Part shown: in pieces, positions 17,103 to 24,867 of the stretch
How positions within the stretch are numbered: position 1 is the first letter of the stretch
Layout: each line of letters begins with the position of its first letter
Assembly (NCBI GenBank): GCA_027320425.1
Contig: DAHVLJ010000021.1
Coordinates: 1-64,000 of the forward strand
Direction of reading: 5' to 3'
DNA: 64,000 nucleotides
DNA from: Nitrososphaerota archaeon
Lineage (GTDB): Archaea; Thermoproteota; Nitrososphaeria; Nitrososphaerales; Gagatemarchaeaceae
Program-made: the position numbers and the translations under genes
The notes under the pieces: generated by a model
Seen by the model: only the letters and a program-made list of their open reading frames with translations
Told to the model about the DNA's origin: nothing
Database searches by the model: none

Positions 17103-18723
17103 GATCTACACTTCCAGGCTTTCGAGGATGGTAGGGACGGATAGGAAGAGAGCCATCGACAGGCTCCCGTACATCGGCCTTGACATCGAAAGCGTCGAAG
17201 CGGACTCGGTGCGCGTCGAATACAGCCCCAACAGGCCTGACTTCGGCACTGATTTCGGCATCGCCAGGGCCCTCAGGGGGCTCCTCGGCAAGGAAGTCGG
17301 ACTCCCCATGTTCCGCGTTCATCAGTCTGGCATCACAGTTAAAGTAGACAGGCGCCTTTCCACTGTCAGACCATACATCGCGTGCGCCGTGGCAACCGGA
17401 CTGCGCCTCGACGACGAAGATATCCGGCAGATTATCTCGCTACAGGAAGACCTTCACAACGGCCTCGGGAGACGGAGAAAGGCCGTCGCCATCGGCCTGC
17501 ACGACATGGACGCCGTAAAGGCGCCATTTTCATACCTGGCGGTGGACTCTTCCTTCTCCTTCGTCCCGCTCGGTGAACGCCACCCCCGCACCATCAGTTC
17601 CATCCTCAGTGACACCGTCGAAGGTAGGACGTACGGGGGAGCACTCGGCAAAGGCGGAGTCTTCCCTGTCATAACAGACTCCAAAGGCACGGTCTTGTCG
17701 TTTCCCCCGATAATCAACGGGGCGGCTACTATGGTGACAACGAAGACGAAGAACATGTTCATCGATGTCACGAGCACGAATGAGAAGGCCGGGGACGATG
17801 TCCTCGCCGTGGTGGCAACGACCCTCGCAGAGGCAGGGGGGAGGTTGGGGAGAGTCGACGTGAAGTACCCGGGTAGGACGAAGACCACCCCAGACCTCGT
17901 TCCATCCGTGGTCCCCTTGGATCAACACCTCGTACAGTCTGTGCTGGGTATGGACCTGAGCCTGGGGGAGATTAAGAAAGCCCTCGGCAGGAGTAGGCTC
18001 TCGGTCAAGGGGAAGAACGCGTTCGCCCCCAGATACAGGGTCGACATCATGCACCCGGTCGACCTCGCCGAAGAAACCGCACTAGGTTACTGGTTTGACA
18101 GGATACAACCAATCTACCCGGCGAGCAAACAGCCCGGGGCGTTCAGCCAGTACGAGGAGTACCTCGATTCGGTCGCGACCTTGATGGCAGGGATGGGGAT
18201 GATCGAGTTGATGACCTTTGAGCTCACCGACCCAGAGCATCTTTACGCCTCGTTCCAGAGGCCAGATGGACCGGGGATCCGGGTGAGCGACCCGAAGAGC
18301 CTCGAGCACTCTGTGCTGAGAGACGCGCTGCTCCCAACCATGATGGCCGCCCTTCGCACCAACATCAAGTCAGACTATCCTCAGCGGGTCTTCGAGATCG
18401 GTCGGGTATATTCGAGGTCTAAGGGGTCCGTGAGTGAGACCATGAAGCTCGGATGCCTCGTCGCTCACTCGCAGGCATCCTTCACAGAGGCTAAGATGTT
18501 CCTCGATTCGCTTGCCGTCACCCTAGGTGGCATCGAGACGTCGGCGACAGCAGGCGAGCACTGGGCTTTCTCCCCAGGTCGGTCCGCTCGCATCGATACT
18601 GGAGGATCGCTGCTCGGCTACGTTGGGGAGATAAAACCCGAGGCGATCGAAGCTAGCGGACTAGGCGTCCCGGTGTCAGGATTTGAGATAGACCTGTCGG
18701 TACTCTACGAACACCTAAAATAA
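17089..18723 (+). CDS. pheT: Phenylalanyl-tRNA synthetase beta subunit
   Basis: Non-catalytic and editing subunit of PheRS. The archaeal-length beta chain (544 residues) shows the B3/B4 editing region (DEDIRQIISLQEDLHNGLGRRRKAVAIG...) and B5 DNA-binding-like domain (DIMHPVDLAEETALGYWFDRI). The degenerate class II core is seen in RDALLPTMMAALRTN...RVFEIGRVY. It starts within the end of pheS. A strongly structured intergenic RNA region follows. Confidence 0.95.
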   Translation: MPVVRIYTSRLSRMVGTDRKRAIDRLPYIGLDIESVEADSVRVEYSPNRPDFGTDFGIARALRGLLGKEVGLPMFRVHQSGITVKVDRRLSTVRPYIACAVATGLRLDDEDIRQIISLQEDLHNGLGRRRKAVAIGLHDMDAVKAPFSYLAVDSSFSFVPLGERHPRTISSILSDTVEGRTYGGALGKGGVFPVITDSKGTVLSFPPIINGAATMVTTKTKNMFIDVTSTNEKAGDDVLAVVATTLAEAGGRLGRVDVKYPGRTKTTPDLVPSVVPLDQHLVQSVLGMDLSLGEIKKALGRSRLSVKGKNAFAPRYRVDIMHPVDLAEETALGYWFDRIQPIYPASKQPGAFSQYEEYLDSVATLMAGMGMIELMTFELTDPEHLYASFQRPDGPGIRVSDPKSLEHSVLRDALLPTMMAALRTNIKSDYPQRVFEIGRVYSRSKGSVSETMKLGCLVAHSQASFTEAKMFLDSLAVTLGGIETSATAGEHWAFSPGRSARIDTGGSLLGYVGEIKPEAIEASGLGVPVSGFEIDLSVLYEHLK

Positions 18724-18925
18724 CGCCGGGCGACTTCCTCGCCAGACGGCTTTCGTTCTAAAGCGCGCCAAACGGCCACCTGCGAAGGCGGAAACGCTTT
18801 GATGAGCGGATGGTTTACCCAGGCGTGCGACAGACGGAAGCCGTTTGCCCGTTGAAGAGGCGCGGTGACGCTCCCCGCGAAAGCTGGGAAATGATCCGAG
18901 CTCGTCAGAGACGGGCAACATTCGC
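18724..18925 (+). ncRNA. Unassigned structured RNA, two abutting hairpin domains
   Basis: The 200 bases between pheT and the Toprim gene fold well by eye. Helix A pairs ACGGCTT (18746-18752) with AAGCCGT (18838-18844) and encloses a hairpin with stem AAAGCG (18760-18765)/CGCTTT (18795-18800). Helix B pairs TTGCCCGT (18845-18852) with ACGGGCAA (18911-18918) and encloses TCCC-C-GC-GAAA-GC-T-GGGA (18872-18889), a GNRA-capped hairpin. The last strand runs directly into ACA (18918-18920), reminiscent of H/ACA guide RNAs, but no hinge box separates the domains. I do not see RNase P core motifs. An untranslated leader of the next gene is also possible. Confidence 0.5.
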
Positions 18926-18931
18926 ATCGCG

Positions 18932-19399
18932 GTGACCAAATCGATCGACAAAAGGGAGAGAATCTACCAGGCTTTCGGGTCCTTCCTCGTCGACTTCATC
19001 CACGACCTGAACAACAGCTCAGAAGAAGGGTGGTGCGTCTTAGTCGAGGGCCAGCGGGACCAGGCAGCGCTCAGAAAACTGGGTTATACAGGGCATCTGG
19101 TTACCGTTTCGACTCTCCGCAAAAAGGGGGTGGGAGCGCTGGCCGGTTGTACGGGTACGATACTGCTCACAGACCTAGACCGAGAGGGCACGGTGCTCGC
19201 ATCTAGGTTTGCAAGGGAGCTTGTCCATGAAAGCGTCAAGGTCTCGTTGCGCGAGCGTCTGAGGCTGAGGGTCGAGTCGCGGGGGGTCTTCCTCCACGTG
19301 GAGAACCTAGGCAGATTCGCTGTGTCCGAAGGTCGCATTGGGGACCTCTCGAACCTGCCCCGACAGCGCAGCAAGAGCGCTCCTGCAGGTAGGAATTGA
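18932..19399 (+). CDS. Toprim-domain protein (UPF0292 type)
   Basis: 155 residues dominated by a Toprim fold: the Glu-containing motif WCVLVEGQRDQAALRKLGY and the DxD motif TILLTDLDREGTVLA. Such small archaeal Toprim proteins are related to primase/topoisomerase and 5S rRNA maturase (RNase M5) nucleotidyl-transfer modules; the exact substrate is unknown. GTG 18932 follows the structured RNA closely. Position ahead of dnaG, another Toprim protein, suggests a nucleic-acid role. Confidence 0.8.
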   Translation: MTKSIDKRERIYQAFGSFLVDFIHDLNNSSEEGWCVLVEGQRDQAALRKLGYTGHLVTVSTLRKKGVGALAGCTGTILLTDLDREGTVLASRFARELVHESVKVSLRERLRLRVESRGVFLHVENLGRFAVSEGRIGDLSNLPRQRSKSAPAGRN

Positions 19400-19467
19400 T
19401 GAAGCTCTGTAGCCCGCAAGCAACAGATTGATGCGGTCTATGATGACTCTGTGACAACAGAAACAAG

Positions 19468-19478
19468 AAGTTTATATC
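19468..19478 (+). promoter_or_regulatory. TATA box upstream of dnaG
   Basis: AGTTTATATCC is the strongest TATA-like match in the 157-base gap between the Toprim gene and dnaG. It would give a leader of about 55-60 bases before TTG 19557. Confidence 0.5.
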
Positions 19479-19556
19479 CCCGACCAAAACGGTGGAATTC
19501 AATTAACGATTAACACCGTTAAGTGAGTGAAACAGAAGTGAACGGAGAGAAAGAAA

Positions 19557-20735
19557 TTGCCAGATTCAGGTATAGTAAAGTATCTAGTCAAACTGAAGTT
19601 TGAAGTAGACGGGGTCGTTGAAAGGGCCGACGTAATCGGGGCGATCTTCGGTCAGACCGAGGGTCTCTTCGGCCCTGAAATGAACCTCAACGAGCTCCAG
19701 AAGAGCTGGAAAGTTGGAAGGATAGAAATCAACCTAGAGTCGAAGAATGACAGGACGAGAGGCGAGGTCATCATACCCATGTCCACTGACATCGGCACCG
19801 CGGCTCTCATCGCAGCAGCTGTCGAGAGCGTCGACAAAGTTGGTCCTTGCAGCGCCCGCTTCAACGTAGGGCAGATTGAAGACGTTCGCGCCGTGAAGAG
19901 GAGGCAGATCGTGGATAGGGCTAAGCTGATTGTGCGGGACTGGAGCTCGAAGACGTCGAGCGAGGGTGAGAACCTACTCAAGGACGTCACCGAGTCCACA
20001 AAGAGGGCCAAGGTCATCAACTACGGCCTTGAGAACCTTCCAGCCGGACCAGGGGTCTACTCTTCAGACTTCGTCTACCTGGTGGAAGGCAGGGCGGATG
20101 TGGTCTTGTTCCTGAGGGCTGGAATCGAGAACGTCGTCGCGGTCGAGGGGACGAGCGTCCCTGACTCGATCATCGAGCTCGGCAAGAAGAAGCGCCTGGT
20201 TGCGGTCCTCGATGGCGACAGGGGAGGGGAGCTGATAGAGAAGGAACTGGCCCAGGTGATGAAAGTTGAGAAGGTGATTCACGCGCCACAGGGGAAGGAA
20301 GTCGAAGACCTCACTCCGATAGATGTGATCAACATGTTGAAGGCAGAGAAGGTCGACATGCCCGCGGTACAGAGGAGGCAAAGGGCGGCTCCGGAGGCCG
20401 CAGCTCCACAGCCACACGGGGCAGAGGAACCTGACGAGCCCGTCGTCGTGAAGACCCGTGAGCTCTACCCCAGCCTGAACGGGACCCTCGAGGCGGTGCT
20501 GCTTGACCAGGGGCTGGTAGAGATAGGAAGGTTCCCAATCAGCGAGCTAGTGCAGAAGATGGAAGGAACCAGCGGGGCGCTTTACCTCATTTTCGACGGC
20601 ATCGTAACCCAGAGGCTGGTGGAGTCAGCGATCAGGGTCGGCGTGAAGGGGATTATTGGGCACAGGACCGGCGAGCTGGGACAAGTTCCCGAAGACGTTC
20701 GGATTGGTACCTTCAGGGACCTCGGCCTAGAGTAG
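19557..20735 (+). CDS. dnaG: Archaeal DnaG primase-like protein
   Basis: Archaeal DnaG homolog, associated with the exosome and with primase activity in vitro. The N-terminus is the family signature IVKYLVKLKFEVDGVVERADVIGAIFGQTEGL. The central Toprim shows YLVEGRADVVLFLRAGI and LVAVLDGDRGGELIEKEL. A conserved C-terminal domain (FPISELVQKMEGTSGALYLIFDG) follows. The 392-residue length is normal. TTG 19557 is the likely start. Pelota follows after 11 bases. Confidence 0.95.
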   Translation: MPDSGIVKYLVKLKFEVDGVVERADVIGAIFGQTEGLFGPEMNLNELQKSWKVGRIEINLESKNDRTRGEVIIPMSTDIGTAALIAAAVESVDKVGPCSARFNVGQIEDVRAVKRRQIVDRAKLIVRDWSSKTSSEGENLLKDVTESTKRAKVINYGLENLPAGPGVYSSDFVYLVEGRADVVLFLRAGIENVVAVEGTSVPDSIIELGKKKRLVAVLDGDRGGELIEKELAQVMKVEKVIHAPQGKEVEDLTPIDVINMLKAEKVDMPAVQRRQRAAPEAAAPQPHGAEEPDEPVVVKTRELYPSLNGTLEAVLLDQGLVEIGRFPISELVQKMEGTSGALYLIFDGIVTQRLVESAIRVGVKGIIGHRTGELGQVPEDVRIGTFRDLGLE

Positions 20736-20746
20736 CCAACCGGTCT

Positions 20747-21802
20747 TTGATAATAAACGAACTCGACCCTAAACACAGCCACTGCTCTGTCACCATAGAG
20801 TCCGCAGAGGACCTCTGGACCATGCGCAGGCTGATTGCCAAAGGGGATGTCGTGGTCACCCGCAGCTCTAGGGTTGTGAAACGAGAGGACGAGTACTCCC
20901 GCCCGGACAAAGGAGAACGCGTGAAAGTCACGGTGGCTCTTTCGGTGGAGGAAGTTCACCTTGACAGCAGCATAGAGCGGATCAGGCTGAAGGGGACCAT
21001 AGTCGAGGCGAGCGACGAAAGCGTGACAAAAGTAGGGTCTCACTCCCTCACCGTTTCGCCAGGGCACGCCCTTACGCTGAGGAAAACACGCTGGTCTCCG
21101 CTGGATACGCAGTTGCTCAGGCCCGAGGGCGACTCTGCCTCGAGGTTTGTGCTGGTTGCGGCCGACAGGCGGGAGGCAGGCATCGGGACGCTCAGCGGTT
21201 CGCATCTCGCGGTTTCTACGACAGTCGAGTCAGGCCTCGGGGGGAAGATGGCGGAAGAGCAGAGTTCGCTCCCTTACATCTCTAAGGTAGCAGCGGTGGT
21301 CGCACAGGTCTACCAGGACGGAGACAGGATAGCCGTGGCGGGCCCGGGAAATTTCAAGAACGCCATCGCGAACAAGGTCAGAGAAAGGACGGAGCCTGGA
21401 CATGTCAGCGTGCTTGAGGGGCTCGACCTGACAGGCTCAGACGGCGTCCGCGCCCTGATCAAGACGCCTGCGTTCCAGGAGCTGGCGAAAGACTCACTGG
21501 TGGTAGCAATGCAGAGGCTTGTCTCCGAGGCTGTCAGGAGGGTTTCGACTTCCGACCCCAAGGTCGCCTACTCCCTCCCCCGCGTCGCGGCCGCTGCGGC
21601 GGCTGGGGCGGTCGAGTCCAGCGCCGTTTCGGACGACGTGTTCAGCTCAGGAGTCGACGAAGCCGAGCTTGTTGGCGTCCTGAACGACATCGAGTCAAAG
21701 GGCGGGCGCGTATACCTCGCAGATTCTTCGATGGAGTATGGCAAGCAGGTGTCCTCCTTCGGCGGAATTGTGGCTCTTCTGAGATACGCGGTCAGATTTT
21801 AG
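20747..21802 (+). CDS. pelA: Pelota, ribosome rescue factor aPelota/Dom34
   Basis: eRF1-paralog that enters the A site of stalled ribosomes and, with an aEF1A-type GTPase and ABCE1, triggers dissociation in no-go decay. Three domains are visible: the N-terminal Sm-like domain (DLWTMRRLIAKGDVVVTRSSRVVKRE), the central domain (RIAVAGPGNFKN) and the C-terminal L30e-like domain (GRVYLADSSMEYGKQVSSFGGIVALLRYAVRF). Full length at 351 residues. Start TTG 20747. The 3' end overlaps a small convergent membrane-protein gene by 11 bases. Confidence 0.95.
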   Translation: MIINELDPKHSHCSVTIESAEDLWTMRRLIAKGDVVVTRSSRVVKREDEYSRPDKGERVKVTVALSVEEVHLDSSIERIRLKGTIVEASDESVTKVGSHSLTVSPGHALTLRKTRWSPLDTQLLRPEGDSASRFVLVAADRREAGIGTLSGSHLAVSTTVESGLGGKMAEEQSSLPYISKVAAVVAQVYQDGDRIAVAGPGNFKNAIANKVRERTEPGHVSVLEGLDLTGSDGVRALIKTPAFQELAKDSLVVAMQRLVSEAVRRVSTSDPKVAYSLPRVAAAAAAGAVESSAVSDDVFSSGVDEAELVGVLNDIESKGGRVYLADSSMEYGKQVSSFGGIVALLRYAVRF

Positions 21803-22058
21803 CTAGCAGAGGAAAGACGAATTCGATAATGATGATGAGGAGAATCCCTCCTTTCATCAGATCCTTTCCAAGTCGCATGGACGCGTGAGTGAAGTACAAC
21901 AGAGCGCCGACCATCAGGACCGTGACATATGCAACCCTGGATATGTCTACAACCGTGGTATCAATCGTGTTGAGCAAGAACGTCGCCGTTGAAGAAAACT
22001 GCTGGGCGAACTGCTGGACCATCGTTTCAGTCCCGGGAGGGGGCTGAATGCTCGACAT
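21792..22058 (-). CDS. Small two-helix membrane protein
   Basis: 88 residues with an N-terminal polar segment and two predicted membrane helices (VAYVTVLMVGALLYFTHA and GGILLIIIIEFVFPLLA). No family recognised. It sits just downstream of the site-2 protease gene on the same strand (38-base gap), so it may be co-transcribed and could be a membrane partner or substrate. That is only positional inference. ATG 22058 is the only reasonable start. Confidence 0.55.
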   Translation of the reverse strand: MSSIQPPPGTETMVQQFAQQFSSTATFLLNTIDTTVVDISRVAYVTVLMVGALLYFTHASMRLGKDLMKGGILLIIIIEFVFPLLAKI

Positions 22059-22096
22059 GCAAGAGTGAGTGGGGACCGGTATTTAACGCGCCCGAC

Positions 22097-23353
22097 TCAG
22101 ATTATGTTGTACAGATAGGGGGCGACAACAACGCTGAGTATCAGAGCTACTACGGCGAGCGTGGCCAAGGTCGTTATCCGCATGACCGCTCTTTCACTCA
22201 GTCTACCCCTGCCAAGGGCTTTCACGCCTACCGAAAACGCCTGACCTCCATCTAGAGGGTAGATGGGAAGGGCGTTGAATATGGCCAGGTTGAAGTTGAG
22301 GAAGAACAGCCAGTACAGGAGGTTCGCTAATGGAGGCCCCCAGCTCCCAAGCGGGGACGTGTAAAAGACAGAGAGGGTGTCTGAGAAGGGCACCCTGTCC
22401 TGGCAGAAGGGAAAAGTGGGAATGCATACGTATTGCCACGGGTTTCCGAGGGGTGCGGCGTACGTAGTGACCGTGGATACGAGCTGCGCTCCGGTGATTT
22501 GTTCCACCCCGATGTAAGGATAGGAAGTTATGTTCTGCCCGGTGGTCACATTCTGGATGACATAGCAGCAGGCGAGCTTGATATGAAATTGGAGATCTTC
22601 CCCACTCCTGTAAACTGTCAGGTTGATTGTCTGACCTGCTTTCAACGAGGTGTTGGGGCCTATGACAGTTCCGATGTCAGTGATGTTCTTCCCGTCAATC
22701 TGAGTTACCACGTCGCCCACCTTGAGGCCGGCGTTCGCTGCTGGGGTGCCAGTACCCACGCCTACTATGCCTGCCCCCTGGACCACAGGGGTGAAAGAAG
22801 CGACCACGACAACCATCGCAAGGAGGCAGACCAGCCCCGTGACTAGGTTGATGCCTGCTCCGGCCGCCAGGACCCTAGCCGCATAGGACGGTTTCGCCTG
22901 CCTGATTGCTGTCTCGTCCACGTCGACGAAAGCTCCGATTGGGACGAAAAGGAAGAAGAGGAGGCCGGACGCCTTGACTGGGAGCCCCAGGTTTCGGGCG
23001 ACCACTCCGTGGGCACCCTCGTGGATGACCATCGCGATGATGAGAGCTAGCCAGCCGTCTACTATCGGTAGGTACGGATTGATGCCCGGGATTCCAAGAT
23101 TCGCAAGGGGACCTATGGTTCTGACGAAGGCAGCAGCCGCAGCTCCCCTGGCCGAGAGGAGGACAGACGCCTCGGTTAGGAAGAGATAGAAGCCGACGAA
23201 CGCGGACACCGGGAGAAGATAGAGGAGCGCCCAAGCGCCGGTCTTTGAAATCCTGTAAGATCCTAGCTTGTCCATTAGAGATTGGAAACGTCTCGTCCTT
23301 ACCAGGATCACTCCGTACTGGAATTCTACTCGCTTGAATTCTTCCGATCCCAC
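22097..23353 (-). CDS. Site-2 protease (M50) with PDZ domain
   Basis: Intramembrane zinc metalloprotease of the RseP/S2P family. The HExxH-type motif is MVIHEGAHGVVARN in the first catalytic helix, and the third ligand motif is FNALPIYPLDGGQAF near the C-terminus. Between them lies a PDZ domain (GTPAANAGLKVGDVVTQIDGKNI). At least six membrane segments. The frame is open to 23551, but upstream residues overlap the divergent thiolase gene. GTG 23353 lies about 44 bases from a minus-strand TATAAA element (23396-23401) and begins VGSEEFKRVEFQYGV. ATG 23407 is the alternative. Confidence 0.85.
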   Translation of the reverse strand: MGSEEFKRVEFQYGVILVRTRRFQSLMDKLGSYRISKTGAWALLYLLPVSAFVGFYLFLTEASVLLSARGAAAAAFVRTIGPLANLGIPGINPYLPIVDGWLALIIAMVIHEGAHGVVARNLGLPVKASGLLFFLFVPIGAFVDVDETAIRQAKPSYAARVLAAGAGINLVTGLVCLLAMVVVVASFTPVVQGAGIVGVGTGTPAANAGLKVGDVVTQIDGKNITDIGTVIGPNTSLKAGQTINLTVYRSGEDLQFHIKLACCYVIQNVTTGQNITSYPYIGVEQITGAQLVSTVTTYAAPLGNPWQYVCIPTFPFCQDRVPFSDTLSVFYTSPLGSWGPPLANLLYWLFFLNFNLAIFNALPIYPLDGGQAFSVGVKALGRGRLSERAVMRITTLATLAVVALILSVVVAPYLYNII

Positions 23354-23392
23354 TTTGGAGGCGCGCCTTCGTTCTCGCTTTAAGCGTTGAGA

Positions 23393-23401
23393 CTTTATAC
23401 C
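23393..23401. promoter_or_regulatory. Bidirectional TATA element
   Basis: CTTTATACC on the plus strand, read as GGTATAAAG on the minus strand, lies between the divergent tRNA thiolase and site-2 protease genes. It is about 26 bases from GTG 23423 and about 44 bases from GTG 23353. One TATA element could serve both directions. Confidence 0.45.
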
Positions 23402-23422
23402 GACCATGGCTTTCTGATTCAC

Positions 23423-24355
23423 GTGACCAGCTGCGCCTCTTGCGGAGGCACACCATTCTACACCCGCCGCTATTCGGGGGAGGTCCTCTGTTCGAGCTGC
23501 TTCAGAGAGTCGATAGTCGAAAAGACCAGAAGGACTGTCTCGAGGCACCACATGATCGTTCCCGGAGACAGGCTGGCGGTGGCGGTTTCAGGAGGGAAGG
23601 ACAGCCTCTCGCTTCTGAGGGTGCTCACGTCTCTCTACGGCCCCCGAAACATCCCCATCACAGCGATATCCGTCGACGAAGGGGTCGCGGGTTACAGAGA
23701 CGAGGCCCTCGGCCACGCACGTTCCGTGGCGTCGGAACTCGGCGTGGACCACGTCGTGGTGTCGTACAAAGAGATGTTCGGTTTCTCTCTCGACGAGGCT
23801 CTCGACTGGAAGGAGGAGCGAGACACGTCGTCCTGCAGTTTCTGTGGGGTCTTCCGCAGGAGGGCGATCGACGAAGCCGCGGTGAAATCTAACGCCACCG
23901 TCGTGGCAACGGCCCACAACCTCGACGACTATGTCCAGACCTTCATGATGAACTTGATGCACGGAGACGTCGCGAGGCTGGGGTGGCTCGACCCATCTTA
24001 TTCCGACGAGTCATTTCCGGTCCGACGCGTGAAACCCTTCATGGAGATATACGAAGAGGAGGTAGCGCTGTTCGCCTACGAAAGCAGGCTCCCTTTTCAG
24101 AGCGTGAGTTGCCCCTACATGCACGAGGGTCTCAGGAGCGAGGTCAGGGACTATCTCAACGCCATGGAAGCGAGCCACCCTGGCATCAAGAACGTCCTGC
24201 TGAGATCTAGCCTCGACGTGATCGCGCGCTATTCCGGCTCTCACGGGAAGTCATCGGTCCCATGTGCAGAATGCGGAAAGCCGTCTTCGAGCGGCCTTTG
24301 CAGCGTCTGCAGGATGAAGGCGGCCGTCGAAGGACATGTTAAAAGCAGAGCCTAA
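23423..24355 (+). CDS. ncsA: tRNA 2-thiolation ATPase (NcsA/TtuA/CTU1 family)
   Basis: PP-loop ATPase that adenylates and thiolates a tRNA uridine, at position 34 or 54 depending on subfamily. The N-terminal zinc ribbon starts CASCGGTPFYTRRYSGEVLC with CSSCF. The PP-loop is LAVAVSGGKDSLSLL, the internal cysteine motif is SSCSFCGVFRRRAI, and the C-terminal zinc ribbon is CAECGKPSSSGLCSVCRM. The frame opens at TTG 23387, but the TATA at 23393-23401 lies inside that extension, so GTG 23423 as a leaderless start is better supported. Confidence 0.9.
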   Translation: MTSCASCGGTPFYTRRYSGEVLCSSCFRESIVEKTRRTVSRHHMIVPGDRLAVAVSGGKDSLSLLRVLTSLYGPRNIPITAISVDEGVAGYRDEALGHARSVASELGVDHVVVSYKEMFGFSLDEALDWKEERDTSSCSFCGVFRRRAIDEAAVKSNATVVATAHNLDDYVQTFMMNLMHGDVARLGWLDPSYSDESFPVRRVKPFMEIYEEEVALFAYESRLPFQSVSCPYMHEGLRSEVRDYLNAMEASHPGIKNVLLRSSLDVIARYSGSHGKSSVPCAECGKPSSSGLCSVCRMKAAVEGHVKSRA

Positions 24356-24365
24356 GCTAGTACCC

Positions 24366-24690
24366 CTTGGCGGTGGGTAAGGCAGGTAGGATAGCCGTCT
24401 ACCAGAATGCTGAAACCGGCTTCACGCAGCGGCCAGCAACCTTCGGGTAAAGCCATCTTCCTCGTCACCCGCGTCGGGCTGGGGAGACGAACTCACGCCG
24501 AGGCGGGCGGCCATGAGGGGCAGCCCTTTCGAAGGAGAGGGCCTGACTCTTGATTGCCGAATCGGGCGAGGTCCGGGAGGGAGCAGCCCTATGGCGACGT
24601 GGCCACGCTGCTTCGTCTACGTGGGGGATTCCCGGCCAGGCGAGATGGGGGCGGAGAGTGGTGGTGAACTCCGGAGGATCCACCGCCGCT
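24366..24690 (+). ncRNA. Signal recognition particle 7S RNA
   Basis: About 325-base SRP RNA. The ends pair as archaeal helix 1: GGCGGTGGGT (24369-24378) with ATCCACCGCC (24678-24687), ten consecutive pairs including one G-U. The S domain carries the helix 8 signature GGTCCGGGAGGGAGCAGCC (24570-24588), where SRP54 binds. Size and terminal pairing fit archaeal SRP RNAs. It lies between the thiolase gene and tRNA-Ser with no protein-coding signal. Exact ends are uncertain by a few bases. Confidence 0.88.
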
Positions 24691-24692
24691 TA

Positions 24693-24700
24693 CGTTTTTA
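24693..24700 (+). terminator. Poly-T terminator after SRP RNA
   Basis: CGTTTTTA directly follows the closing helix of the SRP RNA, a typical archaeal oligo-T termination signal. Confidence 0.5.
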
Positions 24701-24727
24701 TCCGCCGATAAACGGCTGGCAACTTGC

Positions 24728-24867
24728 GCAGGGGTAGCCTAGAGTCCACGACGGGGAGCCTGGTAAGGCGCAGCCACATGGGCGCATGCTTGCTAAGCCT
24801 GTGTCTCTAACGGGACTCGTGGGTTCGAATCCCTCCCTCAAAGGGGGCGAGTGTCCCACCCCCTGCG
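24728..24867 (+). tRNA. tRNA-Ser(GCT) with three introns
   Basis: Acceptor GCAGGGG/CCCCTGC with discriminator G, and a long variable arm (GTCTC TAAC GGGAC) as in tRNA-Ser. The parts fit only if three insertions are removed. About 16 bases lie in the D-loop (within 24740-24757, leaving TAGCCTGGTAA between GCC and GGC). Fourteen bases lie at position 29/30 (24774-24787, restoring the perfect CAGGC/GCCTG anticodon stem around TTGCTAA). Twenty-four bases lie in the T-arm (24831-24854, restoring GTGGG TTCGAAT CCCAC). The mature tRNA is about 86 nt with anticodon GCT. Repeats at the junctions leave splice sites ambiguous by 1-3 bases. Confidence 0.88.

Noticed and set aside
18724-18925. RNase P RNA as identity of the structured RNA
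   Set aside because: Expected conserved core segments of RNase P RNA could not be found and the length is short for the common archaeal type.
18715-18951. 78-codon minus-strand frame between pheT and the Toprim gene
   Set aside because: Protein sequence is nondescript, and the region is better explained by RNA secondary structure.
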